Positions 19,639-27,390 of a stretch of 64,000 nucleotides of DNA are shown here, in pieces. Under the pieces are notes generated by a model, which did no database searches, was not told where the DNA came from, and saw only the letters and a program-made list of their open reading frames with translations. Position 1 is the stretch's first letter, and each line of letters starts with the position of its first letter. Origin of the DNA: Victivallales bacterium (lineage in GTDB: Bacteria > Verrucomicrobiota > Lentisphaeria > Oligosphaerales > Oligosphaeraceae). The stretch is from NCBI GenBank assembly GCA_017554445.1, contig JAFZIJ010000157.1, positions 46,835 to 110,834 on the forward strand, read 5' to 3'. The translations under genes and the position numbers were made by a program.

Positions 19639-19686
19639 AAATAATCATGATAATCATTTCAATTATAATGATTATCATGATTATTT
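19639..19686. repeat. Perfect 20-bp palindrome, AT-rich
   Basis: The 20 bases 19639-19658 (core TAATCATGATAATCATT) are perfectly repeated in inverse form at 19667-19686, around an eight-base loop. It lies between the convergent AT-rich orphan gene and the Rpn gene. It could be a bidirectional terminator or a recombination site; each arm itself contains the palindrome ATCATGAT. Confidence 0.8.
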
Positions 19687-19803
19687 AATTCATAAAACAA
19701 TATTATATCATACTTGTATTCAATATATTACAATTTATCATAAGATTGCTTTGATAAATTATGCATTATGAATTTAAAACTTCTTGCGTCATTGCATAGA
19801 ATC

Positions 19804-20136
19804 TCAAACATAATACTCTTTCAGATAGGCGGACGCCTCGCTCTGCGTCAGATGGTAGCATTCCATCAGCTGCCGGCAAGCCATTTCCAAAGACGCCCCC
19901 AAACGGCGGCAGGTTGCTATCAGATTGCAAATGCCATTCTTACGCTCTTCATCAAGAGCCTTCGAGGATTTTTCACGCTCCTCCTCAAGGGCCATTGAAG
20001 ACTTCTCACGCTCTTCTTCAAGAGCCTTGTTAAGAGCCTTCGAAGACTTCTCACGCTCCTCCTCAAGGGCCTTCAGAGACTTCATCCGCTCCTCACGGCG
20101 GCCTTTTTCCTTCATCTTCTCGATTGCAAGACACAT
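19804..20136 (-). CDS. Predicted intragenic small product of the Rpn gene (antitoxin candidate)
   Basis: Inside the Rpn gene AGAAGGAG (20146-20153, minus strand) stands nine bases before an in-frame ATG at 20136 (M254 of the full protein, MCLAIEKM). Initiation there would give a 110-residue protein made of the repeated helical part and the tail, without the nuclease. In E. coli Rpn genes, small intragenic products of this sort inhibit the full-length toxin. The sequence shows the site; that it is used is inference. Confidence 0.5.
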   Translation of the reverse strand: MCLAIEKMKEKGRREERMKSLKALEEEREKSSKALNKALEEEREKSSMALEEEREKSSKALDEERKNGICNLIATCRRLGASLEMACRQLMECYHLTQSEASAYLKEYYV

Positions 20137-20895
20137 GTCGTTATGCTCCTTCTGTCTTGGGACCGTCAGACCGGCCCCCGTCAATTGATTGAACGCACGG
20201 TACAGCACCGACGGCGCGTCGCGGAACAGCGGGTCCTCGCGCGCCCTCCTCAGCATCTCCGTGTCGTCGTCCTGCGTCCGCAGAAGCCACGACATCGGCC
20301 GGAGATGCGATCTCATGCCCCAGACTTCATCCTCCCTCAGATCGACGAGCGACACGACGTTCGTCGGGCAGTCCGCCATGAACGCGCGCAGATCCGGGTT
20401 CCTCACATCGACCATGTCCTGGAGACGCATCGGGCCGTCCCACGGCTCCTTTCCTAGATACAGCGCCATCACGACGACCGGCGGCAGCAGCTCGCCATGG
20501 CGGAGCCCCGAAAGGAACTCCGCGCTGTCCTCCAGCCTTTTCCCCGCCAGGTTCCCCTCCTCCTGCCTCTCCCTGCACACCTCCCACCGGCCCCCTGCGG
20601 AAAGCAGGTTCCTCAACGGCATGTCCAGCGCCGTCTCCGACTGGTTCTCGAGGCACATCAGCACGCAGTCGGTGTTCCCCAGGCGGCGCACGATCCCCTC
20701 GTTGACGATATCGTTCGCGCGGGCCATCCACCCGCTCCGCCGCCAGCCCCCCGGAACGACCGTCTCCGGGTTCCTCTCAACCAGGCTCCGCGCGTCCACG
20801 GAGAACCCCGCCCGCCGGAACAGCGTGTTGAACGCGTCCGCGAACTCCTCGTCGCGCCTCATCAGCGCCTTCGCCGCCATGTCTTTTCTGCCCAT
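19804..20895 (-). CDS. Rpn-family PD-(D/E)XK nuclease (recombination-promoting nuclease / transposase-like)
   Basis: A 363-residue protein of the Rpn type. The predicted nuclease core is in the first 130 residues, with D76 in GNTDCVLM and E83/Q85 in CLENQS as the D...ExQ active-site pattern, followed by the DMPLRNLL segment typical of the family. Residues about 230-250 close the first domain. The C-terminal 110 residues contain three 11-residue repeats of the ALEEEREKSSK kind and end in LTQSEASAYLKEYY, a typical Rpn tail. GGTGG precedes the ATG. Known Rpn proteins are DNA nucleases linked to recombination and phage defence. A strong internal ribosome site before M254 is listed separately. A decayed fragment of another copy lies at 18389-18472. 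Confidence 0.8.
   Translation of the reverse strand: MGRKDMAAKALMRRDEEFADAFNTLFRRAGFSVDARSLVERNPETVVPGGWRRSGWMARANDIVNEGIVRRLGNTDCVLMCLENQSETALDMPLRNLLSAGGRWEVCRERQEEGNLAGKRLEDSAEFLSGLRHGELLPPVVVMALYLGKEPWDGPMRLQDMVDVRNPDLRAFMADCPTNVVSLVDLREDEVWGMRSHLRPMSWLLRTQDDDTEMLRRAREDPLFRDAPSVLYRAFNQLTGAGLTVPRQKEHNDMCLAIEKMKEKGRREERMKSLKALEEEREKSSKALNKALEEEREKSSMALEEEREKSSKALDEERKNGICNLIATCRRLGASLEMACRQLMECYHLTQSEASAYLKEYYV
19961..20071 (-). repeat. 33-nt coding tandem repeat in the Rpn gene
   Basis: Three 33-base units (19961-19993, 19994-20026, 20039-20071), the last two separated by a 12-base partial unit. Each encodes an 11-residue block like ALEEEREKSSK. Units differ at silent and some coding positions. 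The number of units would set the length of the helical linker in both the full and the internal product. Confidence 0.9.
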
Positions 20896-21008
20896 GAATC
20901 CACCGACTGTTTATAGTATAGCCCATTTTTCATGAATAACAAACGAATCAATTGACAAAAACAGACTATAGCATGTCTGAATGAATATTCAAGAAATTCT
21001 TTTCACTA

Positions 21009-21058
21009 TCATAGAGAATCATATATTATCATAAAGAATCACAGAAAGTCATAAAGGT
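21009..21058. repeat. 10-nt phased TCATAAAG-type array, five units
   Basis: Five adjacent 10-base units begin with TCA at 21009, 21019, 21029, 21039 and 21049; the consensus is TCATAAAGAA. The array lies about 110 bases upstream of the Rpn start codon. A four-unit array with the same consensus lies upstream of the other Rpn-like gene (41023-41062). Confidence 0.85.
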
Positions 21059-21274
21059 CATTTTCATCCATGTCCATTATTTCCAGAATCTTAAGGAAAA
21101 CGGGGCAGAACGGAATTTACGGAGATATCGGCATAAGTATCTGGGCGGAAAGCACTTCCTAAAGTTTTCCTGAAAATTGATTAACGTGGTTGTACTAACG
21201 TCTAATGTCAGGAAAAGTTTTGGCGCGAGTGCGGGACCTCCCTCCCCGCAGGCGGGACACACGCGGGACCTCAT

Positions 21275-21421
21275 TGGCGGGGACGCCGACGACACACCGT
21301 CCGACGGCGGAGACGCCGACGACACACCGATCCGACGGCGGGGACGCCGACGACACACCGATCCGACGGCGGGGACGCCGACGACACACCGATCCGACGG
21401 CGGGGACGCCGTCGTTACAAT
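21275..21421. repeat. Palindromic repeat array, 31-nt period
   Basis: Core GGCGGGGACGCC, with spacer GACGACACACCGATCC, repeated about four times with a 31-base step (first step 30); the last unit ends in GCCGTCGTTACA. Same core family as 15786, 53893 and 56621, but another spacer and another period. Confidence 0.85.
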
Positions 21422-21509
21422 GAATTTTCTATAATTGTGGATTTGTAAACGTGCCGTCATGTTGGATATTAAAGGATGACGACATTGACAATGAAACCTT
21501 CAAAGGACC

Positions 21510-22361
21510 ATGCAGGTAATCGAATCAAGTTCGACGGACGCGGCGCGGAACGCCGCGATTGAAGAGAGCGTGTTTCGCAGGCCGGAGATATCCGAGCCGG
21601 TTCTGATGCTCTATCGGAACAGCGAAACGGTTCTTTTCGGCCGGAATCAGAACCCGTGGGCGGAATGCGACGTCGCCCATTGCCTGGAGGAAGGCGTGGT
21701 CTTGCTCCGCCGTCTGAGCGGCGGCGGGACGGTTTATCAAGACGCGGGCAACTTGAATTATAGTTTTTTCCTGCCGCGGGCGGAGCATGATCCAAGCCGT
21801 GTGCTGTCGTTGCTTCAGGAGGTGCTACGCGGCATTGGCGTGCCGGAAGTGGGGCTACAGGACGGGACGAGCGTCTGTTCAGGCGGACGGAAGCTTTCGG
21901 GCACGGCATTCGCGCTGAACGGACGTGTGGCGATGCTGCATGGTTGCATCTTGGCGGAGACGGATTTGGGCCGTCTCCATGTGATGCTTTCCCGACAGCC
22001 GGGAAAGACGGTTGTCGGCTCGTTCGTCAAGTCGAACCGCGTGCCAGTGACAAGCCTGAAGGAGCTTGGTGTGCGAGTTGGCTGCGATGAGTTGGCGGAA
22101 CGGCTGATTTCAGCTGCGGAGAAAGAGTTCGGTGTGGCGCACCATGTCGTGGAACCGCAAGGCGACGACGTGGAGGCGCTGCGTGAGAAATACGCAAGCG
22201 TGGCTTGGACGTTTGGGCGTTCAAGCGATTTTGAAATTCACCAGCTGACGGGCGGCGGACTGCTATGCCTGCGGGTGTCGCAAGGCATTGTAACATCCGC
22301 TCAGCTCGATGGTTGCGACGTGAAAGAGTTTGTTGACATGCCTTTGCATGAAATCATGTGA
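21510..22361 (+). CDS. Lipoate-protein ligase A family protein
   Basis: A 283-residue cytoplasmic protein of the BPL/LplA fold. The signature RRLSGGGTVYQDAGNLN lies near residues 66-83 and the catalytic lysine motif KLSGTAFAL near 130. It should activate lipoate or octanoate with ATP and attach it to a lysine of 2-oxoacid dehydrogenase or GcvH proteins. The first residues (TDAARNAAIEES) match the family start, so ATG 21510 is used; AAAGGA is close to it, with short spacing. Its end overlaps nothing, and the next gene starts 58 bases further on. A closely related lipoyl/octanoyl transferase is possible. Confidence 0.85.
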   Translation: MQVIESSSTDAARNAAIEESVFRRPEISEPVLMLYRNSETVLFGRNQNPWAECDVAHCLEEGVVLLRRLSGGGTVYQDAGNLNYSFFLPRAEHDPSRVLSLLQEVLRGIGVPEVGLQDGTSVCSGGRKLSGTAFALNGRVAMLHGCILAETDLGRLHVMLSRQPGKTVVGSFVKSNRVPVTSLKELGVRVGCDELAERLISAAEKEFGVAHHVVEPQGDDVEALREKYASVAWTFGRSSDFEIHQLTGGGLLCLRVSQGIVTSAQLDGCDVKEFVDMPLHEIM

Positions 22362-22419
22362 AGGCGATTTCATAAAGCCATGGAAACATGGGAAAGTCCA
22401 AAAAAAGGAGAACCTGACG

Positions 22420-23301
22420 ATGATGATTGGTGTGAGTTCGTACAGCTACAGCCGTTTGGTCAATTCCGGCGCCATGAAGCAGATCGACGTGATTGCGAAG
22501 GCGAAGGAAATGGGCTTTGACTGCATCGAGTTTTCGACGATTGCCGTTCCGGAAGGCAAGACACTGCCGGAATTCGCCGCTGAATTGAAGGCCGAAGCGG
22601 ATCGTGTCGGCATTCCGATCATGAACTACACGATCGGCGCGGATCTGCTGGCTGGCTCCAATGGTGATCTGGACGCTGAAGTCGAGAGGTTGAAGAAGGA
22701 AGTCGATATTGCGGAGATTCTGGGCGCCCCCGGTATGCGCCATGACTGCTCCGGCGGCCGCTTCCCGGCGGACTGGAAAGGTGCGAAGACCTTTGACGCC
22801 GCGTTGCCGAAAATCGCCCAAGGTTGCCGCGCCGTGACGGAATACGCTGCGACGAAAGGCATCAAAACCATGATGGAAAACCATGGTTTCTTCAGCCAGG
22901 AGGCTCTGCGTGTGGAACGTCTGGTGACGGCTGTCAATCATGAGAATTTCGGTCTGCTGATCGACATGGGCAACTTCACCTGCGCGGATGACAAGCCGGA
23001 GGAATCCATCGGCCGTCTTGCTCCGTTTGCGTTCCATTGCCATGCGAAAGACTTCCACATCAAGAGCGGCATGGGCCCGAATCCGGGCAGGGGCTGGTTC
23101 CAGTCTCGCGCCGGCAACTATCTGCGCGGTGCCATTATCGGCCACGGCAATGTTCCGGTCGCGCAGTGCGTCCGCAATCTGATCCAGAAGGGGTACGACG
23201 GTGTCCTGTCGATTGAGTTCGAAGGCATGGAAGACGTGCTGACGGGTATCGCCATCGGCCAGGAGAACCTGCGCCGCTTCGTGGCGATGGCGAAGGCCTG
23301 A
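22420..23301 (+). CDS. Sugar phosphate isomerase/epimerase family protein (TIM barrel)
   Basis: A 293-residue xylose-isomerase-like TIM barrel (AP-endonuclease-2 fold). Metal ligand candidates are E in MMENHGF, D in LLIDMGNF, H in FHCHAKDFH and E in LSIEFEG. AAAAGGAG before ATG 22420 fixes the start. Such proteins isomerise or epimerise sugars, ketoses or inositols; the substrate is not readable here. It is followed by an esterase gene on the same strand, 105 bases away. Confidence 0.88.
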   Translation: MMIGVSSYSYSRLVNSGAMKQIDVIAKAKEMGFDCIEFSTIAVPEGKTLPEFAAELKAEADRVGIPIMNYTIGADLLAGSNGDLDAEVERLKKEVDIAEILGAPGMRHDCSGGRFPADWKGAKTFDAALPKIAQGCRAVTEYAATKGIKTMMENHGFFSQEALRVERLVTAVNHENFGLLIDMGNFTCADDKPEESIGRLAPFAFHCHAKDFHIKSGMGPNPGRGWFQSRAGNYLRGAIIGHGNVPVAQCVRNLIQKGYDGVLSIEFEGMEDVLTGIAIGQENLRRFVAMAKA

Positions 23302-23406
23302 GCCTTTTGAGAAATGCGGGGCGTGTCTGTCCAGCAATGGATCGGACGCGCCCCGTCCGTCGTCTTATCGTCTTGTCAAGAGGCAGATACAGAGAAGCAA
23401 GTCACA

Positions 23407-25941
23407 ATGTCTATTCAACGTTGCATGAACATCATCACCCCCGTCTTATTTCTATTGCTAATTGGCTATGGAATATGGGTTTACAAACGTCTTCCCAAGA
23501 AGAATCCGCCGCCGCCCGGAAGGCGCAGCTGTGTGATTGAAGCGGCGAAGGAATACCGTTTCCAGCTGGAGCAGATACGGGATCATGAAAGTTGGAGGGC
23601 GGCTCATCTGACAGGGCTTGCGCAGCAACGGGCCAGCTGGCTGGAGGCGAAAGTCGATTATGTCTTGCGTCGCGTCGGCAACAAGCTGGATGATGCGAAT
23701 AACCGCAACCAGTTGGAAGACACGTATTTGATGATCATGCGCGCACGTCATCAGGCTCTTCAGGGCTCGGAGGACATGCTAGAGGAATGGGGCGGACGGC
23801 TGCGGACGTATGTGTCGCCAATCGACGGAACCGTCCAGACGTATTCTGTCAGCATTCCAGGAGCGTATGATCCGGCCATCAAATGGCCGTTGATCGTCTC
23901 GATGCACGGTCATGGCTGGTATGGAAAATACCAAGGGCATCCCGCTCCGTACTATGGCGGTGCGATCAGCCTCGCTCCGGATGGACGCGGCTCCAGTGAC
24001 TACAAGAATCTTGGCGAAGAGGACGTTTTGGCGACAATCGAGCTCGTGAAGAAGGAATTCAACGTTGATGACGACCGCGTCTATCTGACGGGAAGCTCAA
24101 TGGGCGGTACGGGCAGCTATCATCTTGGCGTGCACTACGCGGATCAATTCGCGGGCATTTTCCCTGTCGTCGGCAACGCGGACAATCTGGCGTGGAGCGA
24201 ACGTTGGGGATGGAATCGCGAATTTCCAGGGCGCAACAATGAAATGCGACTGCTGATACAGGAATCGCATACGGCGCGGGCGTTCGTGGGCAATCTTTTC
24301 AATCTGCCGACATATATTTTGGCCGGTTCGGCTGACGAAGTCGTCCCGCCTGCACATTCCCGCAACATGGTTGCGGAAATGCGTCGTTTAGGGCTGAACA
24401 TGGAATATCGTGAGTATCCGGGCATAGGCCATGGCGGTTTTCCGGGCGACGCCATGCAGAGCGGTTTGGCGTGGATATGCGGCTGGAAACGCAATCCATA
24501 TCCGAAAACCATCCATTGGAAAGCAGATCTGCTGAAGCATGGAAAAGCGTATTGGACGCGCATCGACCAATTCGACAAACCGCTGATTTCAGGCGAAATC
24601 CACGCAGAGACAAAGAGCCGTATGGTTTTGGAAATCCATACCGTAAATCTGCTGGGGGTCTCCTTCCAACGTCCGCCAGCCTTGTTCGAGCCTGGTCGTC
24701 CGCTGACGCTGATCATCGATGGTGCGACGCTTACGTTGCCGCCTGCGGAAAATGTAATGGCGTGGACGTCATTGCACAAGGATCCGAATCATGGCTGGAG
24801 GCTGACGTCGGATCTGCCGCTTGAACCGCGCATCAAGAAAGTCGGTTGCGAAGGTCCTGTTGCGGAAGCACTGATGAATCCGTTTGTATTAGTCGTCGGC
24901 ACCCAGAATCCGGCCATGAACGACGCTTGGCGGCGCGAGGCTGAATACTTCGCACGTGAATGGAAGACCCGCTACCACGCGTTCCCGCGCATCGTCAATG
25001 ACAGCGACGTGGATGATGAGATGGAGCAGGAGTACAATCTCATCCTTTTCGGTGGCACGAATGACAATTCGGTCAGCGAACGGCAGATACCTGTCATTCC
25101 CTATGACGATATACATGCGTTGTTGGCCAGCACGCAATATGAAGAAAAGCCTGGCGTCAATCTGACGGAGGAGATCAGCAATATCATGGATCGCGACGAT
25201 GTCGGAACGATTACCGTTTATCCGAGCGTCGGCAATCCTGATCGATTGTCGGTTGTGTGGACGGCGAACAGTCCAGCCGCGGCCTACCAGGGGTGGTGGC
25301 GTTTCGGCAACTGGTTCAATTGGGGGGTGTTCGACTCGAAAAAGTACTTTGATTATGCTATTTACGACGCGCGTTCATGCAATCCGGAGACAATGCTTCT
25401 TGTCGGTTGGTTCGGTTCGGACTGGCAGGTGACGAGCGGTCGGTATTATTTTGCGAACGAGACGGTCCGTCGCGAATCGGCGGATCAGCTTTATCCTGAA
25501 TATGATAAAGTGCCAGATTTGGAAAAGTTACCGTTGATTTCCTTGCGGCCGAAGAAGATACAGCAAATGCGCGGAGCGATTGGATTCGGACGGACGTTCT
25601 TTGGCGAGCCATTGGAGAATAGCATCGGCATGAGGGCTCCCGCCATCATCGAATATAATCTGGACGGAAAATTTGCGAATTTCAAGAGCGATGTCACGGT
25701 GTTGAATCCGCGTGAAAGCTGGATGTGCATGATGCGCGAAAAGGGCGAATCCGTGAAATTCAAAGTTTTCGGTGACGGAAAGCTTCTGAAGGAAGTGAAA
25801 GTCGATTGGAAGAAGCCGAAAGACGTTTTGGAAACGAAGATCGCCGGTGTGAAAGTGCTTAAGCTAGAAGCATATCCGGATGGCGGCCCGTCGTGGTTGC
25901 ACATGGGTTCGGCATGGCTGAATCCAACTGTTAGTCGATAG
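23407..25941 (+). CDS. Membrane-anchored prolyl-oligopeptidase-like esterase with NPCBM-type domain
   Basis: An 844-residue protein. A membrane anchor lies at about residues 8-24. The alpha/beta-hydrolase domain (about 110-370) has the nucleophile S231 in GSSMGG, an acidic residue candidate in GSADEVV and the histidine in YPGIGHGGF. A second, unrecognised region with a repeated hydrolase-like pattern follows, and the last 130 residues resemble an NPCBM carbohydrate-binding domain (GDGKLLKEV region). It probably removes acyl groups from glycans at the cell surface. The ATG at 23407 is weakly supported by its ribosome site; a start six codons later is possible. Confidence 0.75.
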   Translation: MSIQRCMNIITPVLFLLLIGYGIWVYKRLPKKNPPPPGRRSCVIEAAKEYRFQLEQIRDHESWRAAHLTGLAQQRASWLEAKVDYVLRRVGNKLDDANNRNQLEDTYLMIMRARHQALQGSEDMLEEWGGRLRTYVSPIDGTVQTYSVSIPGAYDPAIKWPLIVSMHGHGWYGKYQGHPAPYYGGAISLAPDGRGSSDYKNLGEEDVLATIELVKKEFNVDDDRVYLTGSSMGGTGSYHLGVHYADQFAGIFPVVGNADNLAWSERWGWNREFPGRNNEMRLLIQESHTARAFVGNLFNLPTYILAGSADEVVPPAHSRNMVAEMRRLGLNMEYREYPGIGHGGFPGDAMQSGLAWICGWKRNPYPKTIHWKADLLKHGKAYWTRIDQFDKPLISGEIHAETKSRMVLEIHTVNLLGVSFQRPPALFEPGRPLTLIIDGATLTLPPAENVMAWTSLHKDPNHGWRLTSDLPLEPRIKKVGCEGPVAEALMNPFVLVVGTQNPAMNDAWRREAEYFAREWKTRYHAFPRIVNDSDVDDEMEQEYNLILFGGTNDNSVSERQIPVIPYDDIHALLASTQYEEKPGVNLTEEISNIMDRDDVGTITVYPSVGNPDRLSVVWTANSPAAAYQGWWRFGNWFNWGVFDSKKYFDYAIYDARSCNPETMLLVGWFGSDWQVTSGRYYFANETVRRESADQLYPEYDKVPDLEKLPLISLRPKKIQQMRGAIGFGRTFFGEPLENSIGMRAPAIIEYNLDGKFANFKSDVTVLNPRESWMCMMREKGESVKFKVFGDGKLLKEVKVDWKKPKDVLETKIAGVKVLKLEAYPDGGPSWLHMGSAWLNPTVSR

Positions 25942-25956
25942 CCGCCGAAGGCGGCT
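25940..25956 (+). terminator. Hairpin overlapping the esterase stop codon
   Basis: AGCCGCC (25940-25946) pairs with GGCGGCT (25950-25956) around GAA; the stem takes in part of the stop codon. The same GCCGCC-NNN-GGCGGC word occurs at 63471 and near 45577. No T-run follows. Confidence 0.5.
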
Positions 25957-25982
25957 GAGGCTTTGTCGTGGAAAGTCAGAAG

Positions 25983-27374
25983 ATGGCATCGAAAAAAATG
26001 GACACGTCGGCGGTTGTCCGTCATATTGCGGAGCTTCTGAAGGCGGCGGGAGGGCGTGCGCTGCTGGTGGGCGGTTGTGTCCGTGATGCCCTTTTGGGCT
26101 TGAATTGCAAGGACTTCGATATGGAAGTCTATGGCCTTTCCATGGAGACGATCCGCGATATTCTCAGTAAAGAATACAAGTTGGATTTTGTGGGAATGGC
26201 CTTTGGCGTACTGAAGGTTCTGCATTACGACATCGACATTGCGTTGCCGCGTGTGGAGAATAAGACCAACAGCGGCCACAAAGGCTTTGACGTGATGTTC
26301 GTTCCGAATTTGAGCTATGCGGACGCGGCGAGCCGCCGTGACTTCACCGTCAACGCCATCATGCGAGATCCCCTAAGTGGCGAATTGATTGATCCTTGGA
26401 ATGGTGCGAAGGATTTGCGTGACGGCATTTTGCGGCATGTTTCCGTTCATTTTGTGGAAGATCCGTTGCGCGTTTTGCGGGCGATGCAATTTGCGGCGCG
26501 GTTTGATTTCCATGTGGCGGAAGAGACGATCAAGCTGTGTTCGACACTATCGCAGGATGAACTGCCATCGGAACGGATTGCGGCGGAATGGGAGAAATTG
26601 CTTTTGAAGGGGCGGAAACCGTCGAAAGGATTGTCGTTTCTACGGGACTGCAGTTGGATCGACTACTATCCGGAGCTCAAGGCGTTGATTGGCTGTAAAC
26701 AGGAGCCGGAATGGCATCCGGAAGGCGATGTGTGGGAGCATACATTGCGTGTCGTTGATGCGGCGGCCACCATGCGCCATTATGTTGAAACGGAGAATCT
26801 TGTGCTGATGTTGGCTGCACTTTGCCATGATTTCGGCAAACCTTCGACGACGACTGTCGATGGTCGCGGACGGATTATCAGCCACGCCCATGACGAGGCT
26901 GGCGTAGCGCCTGCGGCGGCGTTCATCCGGCGGATTTGGAACAAGAAGGAATTGGACGATGTCATGCCGCTTGTGAAACGTCACATGCTGCCGACGATGT
27001 TCATTCAGAATGACGCTCCCGATCGCGCATACAGGCGTTTGTCGTTGGAAGTCAGAAGCATGGAACTTCTGGCGGATGTGGCCGAATGCGATTTGCGCGG
27101 CGTGGAGATGCCGGAGGATTTGCTGAAAGCAAAAATTGGGCGGATTGATTTGTTCAGGGAGCGGGCCAACGCGTTGAATGTGATGGTGGAAAGTCCGAAA
27201 CCAATCGTTTTGGGGCGTCATCTGATGGAGCGCGGCATCAAGCCTGGCCCGCAGATGAAACCGATTTTGGACAAATGCTTCGACGCGCAGTTGAACGGTG
27301 AATTCAACGACTTGCCGAAGGCGTTGGAATATCTGGACTCACTTCTGAAAGAGAGACAAAACCAAACAATATAA
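25983..27374 (+). CDS. CCA tRNA nucleotidyltransferase / poly(A) polymerase family with HD domain
   Basis: A 463-residue class II nucleotidyltransferase. The head domain has GGCVRDALLG followed by the metal-binding KDFDMEVYG; the RRDFTVNAI motif is present near residue 120. The C-terminal half contains an HD phosphohydrolase domain (EHTLRVVDAA, then CHDFGKP). It may add or repair the tRNA CCA end, or polyadenylate RNA; the sequence does not decide. The ATG at 25983 is preferred over a GTG five codons earlier that lacks a ribosome site. It is followed after 16 bases by an SGNH hydrolase gene. Confidence 0.85.
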   Translation: MASKKMDTSAVVRHIAELLKAAGGRALLVGGCVRDALLGLNCKDFDMEVYGLSMETIRDILSKEYKLDFVGMAFGVLKVLHYDIDIALPRVENKTNSGHKGFDVMFVPNLSYADAASRRDFTVNAIMRDPLSGELIDPWNGAKDLRDGILRHVSVHFVEDPLRVLRAMQFAARFDFHVAEETIKLCSTLSQDELPSERIAAEWEKLLLKGRKPSKGLSFLRDCSWIDYYPELKALIGCKQEPEWHPEGDVWEHTLRVVDAAATMRHYVETENLVLMLAALCHDFGKPSTTTVDGRGRIISHAHDEAGVAPAAAFIRRIWNKKELDDVMPLVKRHMLPTMFIQNDAPDRAYRRLSLEVRSMELLADVAECDLRGVEMPEDLLKAKIGRIDLFRERANALNVMVESPKPIVLGRHLMERGIKPGPQMKPILDKCFDAQLNGEFNDLPKALEYLDSLLKERQNQTI

Positions 27375-27390
27375 TAAAAGGAAAAAGAGC

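Larger units (their letters stand above)
20896..21509. other. Gene-free repeat region upstream of the Rpn gene
   Basis: More than 600 bases without a convincing gene. It contains an AT-rich part with a 10-nt array (21009-21058), an unremarkable middle part, and a 31-nt palindromic array (21275-21421). Open frames through the arrays are products of the repeats. Confidence 0.7.

Noticed and set aside
15786..21421. Palindromic arrays as CRISPR
   Set aside because: The units are themselves palindromic, spacers within one array are the same, steps are 26-31 bases and no cas gene is present.
21077..21460. Open frames through the 31-nt array on both strands
   Set aside because: They arise because the GC-rich repeats lack stop codons; they have no starts with ribosome sites.
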